Assembly: GCF_019061125.1 (NCBI RefSeq)
Contig: NZ_JAHQYI010000001.1
Location: forward strand, 434,001-498,000
Length of the DNA: 64,000 nt
DNA from: Microbacterium sp. NC79
GTDB taxonomy: Bacteria > Actinomycetota > Actinomycetes > Actinomycetales > Microbacteriaceae
Reading direction: 5' to 3'
Positions 47,797 to 54,963 of this stretch are shown piece by piece; position 1 is the first letter of the stretch, and each line of letters opens with the position of its first letter. Position numbers and translations under genes: made by a program. The notes under the pieces are model-generated. The model was not told where the DNA came from, ran no database searches, and was given only the letters and a program-made list of their open reading frames with translations.

Positions 47797-49707
47797 TCAG
47801 GGAACGGTAGGATCCGGAACGACAGGGTCGGCGGCTGGCGGCACCTCGGGCGCCGGTTCCGCGCTTGCCGTCGGTTCCGGCTCTGGTGCCGGCTCTGTAG
47901 GTTCCGGGGCAGGCTCTGTAGGTTCCGGGGCTGGCTCGGTGGGCTCTGGCTCTGGTACCGGCACTGTGGGCTCTGGTGCTGGCTCCGTAGGCTGCGGGGC
48001 TGGCTCGGTGGGCTCTGGAGCTGGCTCGACGTCCGTGGGTGGCTCTGCCGGTTGCTCTTCGACGGGTTCTTCTGTCGCCAATAGTTCGCGGGTAACGGTC
48101 GCGGTGGCGCTAATCTGCTGTCCGCTTTCACTCACTGCGAACAACGTGAACACTTGAGCAGCATTCGAACAGACGTAGGGAACAGTCTGCGCCTCTACGA
48201 CGGGCCCGAATGTATCACCGACTGGAACCGCGATTCCATCGTCTCCGGTGGTTGCCAGGTTGACGCCCGTCACGCCCGTAGCATCCCAACTCAGAGCGAC
48301 GTCAATGACCGTTCCTGCTTCGGCGCACAACACCGTAGGGGGTGCAATGAACGCATTGATTACTGGCAACAAGGGGGTGACGGAAGGTTGAGGAGTGTTT
48401 CGATCAGCTGCGCGGAGTTCGGCGATTTCGGTACGGTCCGATTGCAACGTGATGAAAGTGATCGCCGCGCCAGCCGCCACAGCCATGACAACTGCGGCAG
48501 AAGACAGCACAATGGCGCGTGTGCGGCGTCGATTCCGATTATGTGCGGACTCGCGGAAACGTTGACGACGTGCAGCGTCTCGAGGGCTAACTGACCCGGG
48601 AATGGGTACCGCAGCTGTCGCAGTGCGTCGCGGAGACGGCGCCTGGGGCGTCGTTGTGACGGGGCGAACGGGAGCTTCGCTGGGCGTCGCTGGAACTTTA
48701 TCTTTGGAGGCTGATTGAACGCGTGGTGCTGTAACGGGCTCTTTTGTTGAGGTAACCGGTGCCGGAGGGGTTTCGACGAAGGCCGCGGTGCTGGCGACTG
48801 CTTGTTCCTTTTGCGGCACCTTGGCATCGAGAGCGGCCTGTTTCGCTGCTGCGGCTTCCTTTCTTGCAATACGAGCGGCTACGCGTTTTCTACGTTCAGC
48901 AGCGGCGACCGCGTCGGCTGCTGCACCCACACCAACGCTCTTCGGGTCTTTCGCCCACTGCGAGTATTCGCCGATGACATCCTTTATGGGGCCGTCGGCA
49001 CGCAGTTCGCCCTTATGGATCCAGAGGCCACGTTCACATGTCTCTTTAAGTGAGCTCGGCGAGTGGCTCACAATCATGACGAGCCCAGCCGCATCGCGCA
49101 AGCTTCTGATGCGGGCTTCACTCTTCATCCGGAATCTGCGGTCGCCAACTGCAAGTGCTTCGTCGAGCAGCAAAATGGAATGAGGCCGTGCCGAAGCGAT
49201 CGCGAAGCGCAAGCGCGCGCCCATTCCCGATGAGTATGTGCGCATCGGATGATTGATAAACTCGTTAAGCTCCGCAAAGTCAGCGATTTCGTTGACTTGT
49301 GCGGCAGCTTCTTCGGCGGTGAAACCCATCGCGAGAAGACCAAGCTTGATGTTGTTCTCACCCGATAGCTCGGGCATTAGTGCTGCGTTGACGCCGAGCA
49401 AAACAGGACGATCTGCGGCGTAGATCGACCCTTGTGACGTGGGGATCAGGCCAGCCATCGCTCGGAACAGCGTCGACTTACCCGAGCCGTTGTGGCCGAT
49501 AACGCCGATTGTCTCGCCCTCTCGGGCGGTGAAGCTGACACCACGTACGGCATGAACTTCATTGGTGAGTGCAGATCGCTGGCCGAAAATCTTGCCTTGA
49601 CCGCCGATTGGCTTGCCACCAGCGAAAACTTTATACACGACGTGAGCGTTATCCGCGACGATCATGGAGCGTGCAGACTCTATGCGCGGCATAGGCGATG
49701 TCGCCAT
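47797..49707 (-). CDS. Polysaccharide ABC exporter ATPase with extracytoplasmic Pro-rich tail (TagH/Wzt-like)
   Basis: The start is set at ATG 49707, seven bases after the permease stop; a GTG at 49722 is possible. The 636-residue protein has an N-terminal ATPase of the Wzt/TagH type: Walker A GHNGSGKST near 70, signature YSSGMGARL near 155 and Walker B ILLLDEAL near 175. A basic Ala/Pro linker leads to one membrane helix at about 398-420, then an extracytoplasmic region of about 90 residues with two Cys, and a tail of (E/Q)PTEPAPEP repeats. An ATPase with a membrane helix and outer domain is known for TagH of wall teichoic acid export. The outer tail here may reach the cell wall. Confidence 0.9.
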   Translation of the reverse strand: MATSPMPRIESARSMIVADNAHVVYKVFAGGKPIGGQGKIFGQRSALTNEVHAVRGVSFTAREGETIGVIGHNGSGKSTLFRAMAGLIPTSQGSIYAADRPVLLGVNAALMPELSGENNIKLGLLAMGFTAEEAAAQVNEIADFAELNEFINHPMRTYSSGMGARLRFAIASARPHSILLLDEALAVGDRRFRMKSEARIRSLRDAAGLVMIVSHSPSSLKETCERGLWIHKGELRADGPIKDVIGEYSQWAKDPKSVGVGAAADAVAAAERRKRVAARIARKEAAAAKQAALDAKVPQKEQAVASTAAFVETPPAPVTSTKEPVTAPRVQSASKDKVPATPSEAPVRPVTTTPQAPSPRRTATAAVPIPGSVSPRDAARRQRFRESAHNRNRRRTRAIVLSSAAVVMAVAAGAAITFITLQSDRTEIAELRAADRNTPQPSVTPLLPVINAFIAPPTVLCAEAGTVIDVALSWDATGVTGVNLATTGDDGIAVPVGDTFGPVVEAQTVPYVCSNAAQVFTLFAVSESGQQISATATVTRELLATEEPVEEQPAEPPTDVEPAPEPTEPAPQPTEPAPEPTVPVPEPEPTEPAPEPTEPAPEPTEPAPEPEPTASAEPAPEVPPAADPVVPDPTVP

Positions 49708-49714
49708 CGGTAGA

Positions 49715-50569
49715 TCAGTCACTGAGCCCGTACCTTGCTTCGGCGCGCCAGAAGAAGACAGTCCCAAATATGACCATGACGATCGCCCAGACCGGGGCAG
49801 CGACCCACACGATATCGGGAGCTACGACAGACTCCATCAAGACGCTGCGGGCCATAGTGACGAACTCGTAGGTGGGAAGCATGTGTGCGATCGCAAGTAG
49901 CGTGGGGTACGCCGCCAACGCGCCGTCAATGCTGAAGAAAATGCCGGTGCCATAGAGCAACACGCGGTTGATGATCGGAACAACTTGCTGAACGTCGCGT
50001 GCGTGCGTCGACAATCTGGCTACGACGAGTGCCACTCCGAGATTGAAAATGGCCATAACCAACAAAATTGGCAAGAGCAGCAACCACTGCCATTTTATGG
50101 GTTCGCCGAGTACCAGCATCAGGACGTAGAGCAGCGCTACCACGGGGACCATGCGCAAGGCCTGCTCAATCACAACAGAGACAGGCAAGAGTATTCGCGG
50201 GAAGCCAAGACTCTGGACCAGCTTGGTGTTTCCAGTGATGGCCTTTGATCCACCACCGAAACAACCAGTGAAGAATTCGAATACGAACACGCCCACGATT
50301 AAGTACGGAACGAAATTGGCTGGTCGCGCGGGTCCCGTAAGTACAAAGGTGAAGATGGTGCCATAGACCAAGACCATTGACAACGGCTTCAGAATTAACC
50401 AGAGGATGCCAAGGCGGTTTTGGATGAGCGCGGAGAACAAGCGATATGTGGCCAATTGCCGTGCGAACCCTCGTCGCCGCCACGCATCGGAAAGGTAGGC
50501 ACCCAGTCGGGGGCGTTGGCCCACTTCATACAGAGACGCGGGAGCGTCGGTCGACCGCGCTGTGTTCAT
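49715..50569 (-). CDS. Polysaccharide ABC exporter permease (TagG/Wzm-like)
   Basis: The start is set at the ATG opening MNTARSTDAP; a second ATG four codons upstream and a longer frame to 50902 exist, but the latter would run through a hairpin. The 284-residue product is an ABC-2 permease with six hydrophobic segments and the family segment FSALIQNRLGILWLILKPL after a short amphipathic N-terminus. With the adjacent ATPase it forms an exporter for lipid-linked glycans, so the polymer is likely completed in the cytoplasm rather than by a Wzy polymerase, none of which is seen in the window. Confidence 0.93.
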   Translation of the reverse strand: MNTARSTDAPASLYEVGQRPRLGAYLSDAWRRRGFARQLATYRLFSALIQNRLGILWLILKPLSMVLVYGTIFTFVLTGPARPANFVPYLIVGVFVFEFFTGCFGGGSKAITGNTKLVQSLGFPRILLPVSVVIEQALRMVPVVALLYVLMLVLGEPIKWQWLLLLPILLVMAIFNLGVALVVARLSTHARDVQQVVPIINRVLLYGTGIFFSIDGALAAYPTLLAIAHMLPTYEFVTMARSVLMESVVAPDIVWVAAPVWAIVMVIFGTVFFWRAEARYGLSD

Positions 50570-50993
50570 CGTCCGCCCCATTCTGTCGTGTTGAGCGCAT
50601 GCGTGCGCGATCTTGGCAATATTACAGCGTTGCCCCTGTGAGGGATCCGAGGACACGTGCATACGTGGGGTGGGATTGAATTCACCAACTCGGTTCGCTA
50701 GCACCCCTAAATCTTGCGAGGTAGTTGTGATGAGACTATGCGGGCATGGGTAGTGAATTCGGCCAGGTGGGGCGATGAGCGGCAAACGCGCATGGACTGG
50801 GTACATCCGTCCGGCACAGCATATGGCACCCGGCGAGGATCTGAGTGTGCCGCAATAACGTTGGGATGGCATGGACCCGACCTTCGGTCGGGTCCATGCC
50901 ATCCTCAGAAATGTTTTGTCACTTCATTCGGTTGCTGGTTCACGAAATAAGAACACAAGCAATCGGATTGAAATCCGTGGTGGTAGATGAACC
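50570..50993 (-). other. Gap between pyruvyl transferase and permease genes
   Basis: This 424-base gap contains a very strong hairpin (separate entry). The remainder should hold the exporter promoter, but no convincing motif was found. Confidence 0.5.
50864..50904 (-). terminator. Perfect 18-bp hairpin after the pyruvyl transferase gene
   Basis: The arms (50864-50881 and 50887-50904) are fully complementary around the 5-base loop CTTCG. It lies 90 bases after the stop of the minus-strand gene. On the plus side it is followed by a TTTT stretch. A bidirectional terminator is the simplest reading. Confidence 0.65.
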
Positions 50994-52409
50994 CTAGTCC
51001 ACGATTTCGATCAGCTGATCGCGGAGCTCTTCCATAAAGGCCGTCGACCTCGCACGAAGCATCGCAACCTGGTCGGGGTCGATAGGCGCTGGGCCGGACA
51101 TACCGAAAATCTCGATCAGCCGGTCGGAGTTGTGACTCGCGACCAACTCGCTGCGCCCGATGCGGGCCATGAAGTTGCGGTTCTTATTGGTAGGTACCAG
51201 CACGATTGAGGGCACGCCATACATCGTGGCGACGACAGTTCCGTGGAACTTCATGCTCGCAAGCACGGTGCATTCGCCGATCGCGCGGGAGAGCGCATCG
51301 AGGTCTTCCGAATGGATTACCTCTTTGTCGGGCACGTTGAGTGCAGGAGCATTCGCAATGTCTCTTTCCCCGACAGATCCCGTTCCGAGGATGATGTGCC
51401 GGATTCGAAAACCGCGGCTTTGCGCGTGAGCGGCGAGCTCTTCAAGGCGGGTGTAGTCGTCCGGAGTCTCCACGCGGCGCTGACGCGTTACAATTCCGAG
51501 AATTGGCTGTCCTGCCGGCTTAGAAACCTCAGGGAGCTTCAGTGAGCAGACGATGTCGGGCTCGCTGGTAACGGGCGCGGTGGGCTCGAGCTTCTCGCGA
51601 ATCCAGTTCGCGCCAAAATCGTCCCTCATGCCAATCAACTTGACGTTCGGGTCCTGGAAGAAGCGTCGCAAACGGTTGATGATGTGCGGCTTCTCCTTGT
51701 GCTTCTCAGAGTCTCCGTAGATTGGCACGCCTACGCCGGCCACGAACAGGGGCTTTCGAAGGTAAGTGCGGTCGAAGTAACGAGGATCCGTGCTCCACTG
51801 TTGGACGAGATCACCGCCGCCCAGAACGATGGCTTCAACCTCGTCTACCTTCTCTTCAACGGGGCGGCTGAAGTACGGCTTGCTTTCGAGGTCAGGAATA
51901 ATTCGGAGGTCAAAGTCACGCCCAAGGAACTGTTGGAAAACGTCGATGAACAGTTCGTCCCCGTAGTTTCCGTGCCCGAAGAACCCGACTAGCCCGACCG
52001 CCTTCTTCGCAACAGGGGCATCTGTTTCGCTCAACTCGGTGGTTGTGGCCGCTTGTGTCGAATGATCTGCTCGATTCGGCTCGATGCCACGGTTCAGCTG
52101 TTGCAACTCGTCGCGTAGACCAGCGACCTCGCGTCGAACGTGGTGGAGCTTTCGAGATACCTCGCTAACCTCAGCACCCAGTGCGTCTGTCGACTCCTTG
52201 CTCGCTGCGATCGTTGCAGTCTGATTCGTGGCTTGCGTGCGTCGGTAGATAAACTGAAGGCGGACCGCCACGCCGATGGCTAGCGCGAGTACTCCAAGGG
52301 TTGCGATCGCCCACTGTGTTTGCCCCGCGGCAGCGAGGGCGAACACCGCGACGGCACAGACAAGCATTCCGGCCATTGTCATGAGGTCGCGGCCAGTAAA
52401 ACGTGACAT
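50994..52409 (-). CDS. Polysaccharide pyruvyl transferase with membrane anchor
   Basis: This 471-residue protein has two hydrophobic segments at about 10-50, a short coiled-coil region (about 70-105, LRDELQQLNRG), and a pyruvyl transferase domain (CsaB/WcaK family) from about 135 with FFGHGNYGDELFIDVF, LGGGD and a terminal MKFHGTVVATMYGVPSIVL motif. The enzyme adds ketal-linked pyruvate from phosphoenolpyruvate to a sugar, which gives negative charge to wall glycans and can anchor S-layer proteins. AAGGAG lies four bases before the ATG. The membrane anchor on this family is unusual. Confidence 0.88.
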   Translation of the reverse strand: MSRFTGRDLMTMAGMLVCAVAVFALAAAGQTQWAIATLGVLALAIGVAVRLQFIYRRTQATNQTATIAASKESTDALGAEVSEVSRKLHHVRREVAGLRDELQQLNRGIEPNRADHSTQAATTTELSETDAPVAKKAVGLVGFFGHGNYGDELFIDVFQQFLGRDFDLRIIPDLESKPYFSRPVEEKVDEVEAIVLGGGDLVQQWSTDPRYFDRTYLRKPLFVAGVGVPIYGDSEKHKEKPHIINRLRRFFQDPNVKLIGMRDDFGANWIREKLEPTAPVTSEPDIVCSLKLPEVSKPAGQPILGIVTRQRRVETPDDYTRLEELAAHAQSRGFRIRHIILGTGSVGERDIANAPALNVPDKEVIHSEDLDALSRAIGECTVLASMKFHGTVVATMYGVPSIVLVPTNKNRNFMARIGRSELVASHNSDRLIEIFGMSGPAPIDPDQVAMLRARSTAFMEELRDQLIEIVD

Positions 52410-52788
52410 TTGACTCCTTCGAGAACCAGCGCGGCGGGTCCAAGATTGATCGAGCTACGACTCGTGCCGTAGGTTCCGCAATTGACGGTCGAGACCAGCT
52501 TACAACTCTGCGACGCGTTCAAACGTTCTACTCTCGACGTGTGACACTTGGCCCCGGCGTCGCCTTTATCGGTCGCTTAACGCATAGAAGAGTGCTCAGG
52601 TGGAGGGTGGTCGAGCATGATGACGAGCTCAGCTGATCGCGAGACGCATGCAAGAGCGGAACCCTCGCCGAACCCGTGGGAATGCGCTTGAGGCGGAGTG
52701 ATGGAATAGCATGGGGCGGTAACGGATCCCGCGGCTCGCATCGTACTGCAAGAAAAATGGGCCCAATCCCGAGAAAGATTGGCACAAG
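52410..52788. other. Divergent region between pyruvyl transferase and GSCFA genes
   Basis: This 379-base gap must contain two promoters. I found no strong -35/-10 pair, repeats or reading frame. Confidence 0.4.
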
Positions 52789-53922
52789 ATGATCGCTCGC
52801 CCAGACTCGAACGCGACGGCGCCACGGTCGCCCTATCGTGGGCGGCCACGGCACACTTTCTGGAAGACCTCGATCGCGGGGCGTGATGTGTCCGACCTGC
52901 AAGGGATGTACACAAAGAAGTTCGACATCGCTCCCGAGACTTTGGTCGCAACCGCGGGCAGTTGCTTTGCGCAACATATATCGCGTTACATGCGGGCTTC
53001 CGGCTACAACGTCCTCGATGCAGAGCCAGGTCCCGAGAATCTCGGGACAGAACTACTCAATGAGTACGGATACGGCGTCTACTCCGCGCGATACGGGAAC
53101 ATCTATTACGTCAGGCAGCTCTTGCAGTTAGCGCGTGAGGCACTTGAGGGCTGGGAGCCGGCGGAGGTCACGTGGCAACGCGGCGACCGATGGTTCGACG
53201 CGTTACGGCCTTCCGTGGAGCCGCAAGGATTGGAAAGCCCACATCACGTCGAACGTCAGCGTGCGGAGCATCTTCTCGCGGTGAAAAGCATGCTGATGAA
53301 TGCGGATGTTTTGGTGTTTACCATGGGTTTGACCGAAGCGTGGGAGCACACCGAAAGCGGTACAGTGTTTCCGACCGCGCCCGGCACTATTGCAGGCGAC
53401 TATGACCCAGAGATGTATCGTTTTCATAATTTTGAGGTGTCAGAGGTCGTAGCCGACTTCGAGGAATTCCGCACGCTCGTGCATGGTGTGAATCCAGCAC
53501 TGAAATTTCTACTAACAGTCTCGCCGGTGCCGCTGGCGGCTACCGCAACAGACGCGAACGTCCTTGTCGCGACCGCGCACTCGAAGGCAGTGTTACGAGC
53601 AGCCGCGGGAGCGCTGTACTACAAGTTCGATGATGTCGACTATTTCCCGTCTTACGAGATCGTGACTTCTCATGCTCCCGGGAATGAGCCGTTCGACAGT
53701 ACCGGTCGCAACGTCCGATCGGAGACTGTTGAGATGGTGATGTCTTACTTCTTCTCGCAGCATCTTCCTAGCGGCGCTTACGTTTCCTCCGGCCAACATG
53801 CCCCAGCACCTGGGGCAGAGGCGAATGGAGGCTTGGACGTGAAGTCAACAAGCTACGAAGCGACTGAGGAACGGGTGTTCTGCGAGGAAGCTATCTTGGA
53901 GGCGTTCGCAAGTGAAGATTAA
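52789..53922 (+). CDS. GSCFA-domain protein
   Basis: This 377-residue protein carries the GSCFA family signature near residues 56-62 (TAGSCFAQHIS) and continues with family segments such as MLMNADVLVFTMGLTEAW and SPVPLAATATD. GSCFA proteins belong to the SGNH-hydrolase-like fold and occur in capsule loci; acyl transfer or removal is suspected but not demonstrated. The last residues of the gene overlap the next start by 11 bases, so the two products are probably made together. The N-terminus has no signal peptide, so it acts in the cytoplasm unless exported otherwise. Confidence 0.88.
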   Translation: MIARPDSNATAPRSPYRGRPRHTFWKTSIAGRDVSDLQGMYTKKFDIAPETLVATAGSCFAQHISRYMRASGYNVLDAEPGPENLGTELLNEYGYGVYSARYGNIYYVRQLLQLAREALEGWEPAEVTWQRGDRWFDALRPSVEPQGLESPHHVERQRAEHLLAVKSMLMNADVLVFTMGLTEAWEHTESGTVFPTAPGTIAGDYDPEMYRFHNFEVSEVVADFEEFRTLVHGVNPALKFLLTVSPVPLAATATDANVLVATAHSKAVLRAAAGALYYKFDDVDYFPSYEIVTSHAPGNEPFDSTGRNVRSETVEMVMSYFFSQHLPSGAYVSSGQHAPAPGAEANGGLDVKSTSYEATEERVFCEEAILEAFASED

Positions 53923-54679
53923 CTTTCTCGGCAACTCACACCTAGGAACGATTGCTCCGGCATTGACAAAAGCGGGCGGCGCTCGGGAGATTTCTCACTT
54001 TATCTCGCGTACCTATGGAACAGTCGATGCAACCGTGGTGGGGCCTCAAGGGGATGCAACAATTCCATGGATTAAGCTGACGGAATCTACGCACTATGGA
54101 CATACGATAGACCTCGGTGCCGCAGACGTGGCAGTAGCGGTCGGGTTCAACTTTTCGCTCGTGCAGATCGTCAAGCTCTGGGAAAGTTTTCAACCTGTCG
54201 ATGCCATCGGTGATTATGGGGTTCCATCGCTTGGCGAACACATATGGGACAAGTACGTAGACGCTGCTCTCGACGCTACGTTCATGATGCGGACTCTGAA
54301 GATGCTGAAAGAGGTCGGTAGTCCGCACCTAGTCGTAATACCTCAGCCGGCACCCGCAGAATGGGTATCGACCAGGGACGGTGATAGGTTCGCGATTTAC
54401 CGCGACCTAGTCAGGAACGGAGACTGGGATCGAGTCCGTGGGATGTTTGATCGCCAAGTTCGTCGACTTGAAGCTGATGATGTTCGAGTCTTCGAGCAGC
54501 CCTCAGACACGCTTACGGAGCACGGCTTTACAAAAGATGCGCTCGCGATGGGGAACCCCGCTGAAACGGCGGAGGACTCGTTCTACGCGCGTGGAGACTT
54601 CTATCACATGAACAGGACTTTCGCCGGTCACGTGGCTCCAGCATTCTACGAGTGGCTTGACGAAGCCATTCCGTCCTAG
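53912..54679 (+). CDS. SGNH-hydrolase-like protein
   Basis: This 255-residue protein starts at GTG inside the GSCFA gene. The N-terminus FLGNSHLG (residues 5-12) matches block I of SGNH/GDSL proteins with Ser9 as the candidate nucleophile, and DFYHMN near the end (Asp229, His232) matches the DxxH block. No signal peptide. It may act with the GSCFA protein to acylate or deacylate a glycan intermediate. Assignment rests on these two motifs and on the neighbour. Confidence 0.7.
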   Translation: MKINFLGNSHLGTIAPALTKAGGAREISHFISRTYGTVDATVVGPQGDATIPWIKLTESTHYGHTIDLGAADVAVAVGFNFSLVQIVKLWESFQPVDAIGDYGVPSLGEHIWDKYVDAALDATFMMRTLKMLKEVGSPHLVVIPQPAPAEWVSTRDGDRFAIYRDLVRNGDWDRVRGMFDRQVRRLEADDVRVFEQPSDTLTEHGFTKDALAMGNPAETAEDSFYARGDFYHMNRTFAGHVAPAFYEWLDEAIPS

Positions 54680-54696
54680 CGGAGGGGTAGCTCCTC

Positions 54697-54720
54697 TTTG
54701 CAGGGTGAAATTCCTGCAAA
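54697..54720 (+). terminator. 8-bp stem-loop after the SGNH-like gene
   Basis: TTTGCAGG at 54697-54704 pairs with CCTGCAAA at 54713-54720 around an 8-base loop, 18 bases after the stop. The A/T pairs at its base would suit a terminator. Confidence 0.5.
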
Positions 54721-54908
54721 AAGGGGCGCCAAACAGGTATCCGCTGATGCCATAAACGCCCTCACGGTGCCACGATTTAGGGTCCTCCATCCGCGCCCAC
54801 ATCTCTGATGCGCGCGGCCCAAATACAACATACCGCGAGGGCTCTTCTTAGTTCTCAGGGGTCACCCGTTGCCAAGCGCGACAGAAACTGCACCGAATGG
54901 ACGATGTG

Positions 54909-54947
54909 CACGTGACCGTACGTCCCGCGGGGGAGTACGGTCACGTG
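54909..54947 (-). terminator. Perfect 13-bp stem-loop after the minus-strand glycosyltransferase operon
   Basis: CACGTGACCGTAC at 54909-54921 pairs with GTACGGTCACGTG at 54935-54947. It lies 17 bases after the stop of the minus-strand operon and between convergent genes, so it probably ends transcription. Confidence 0.6.
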
Positions 54948-54963
54948 AATTAGCTATGGCGTT

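Noticed and set aside
50570..50902. 111-codon upstream extension of the exporter permease
   Set aside because: It would run through the perfect hairpin and has a composition unlike the permease.
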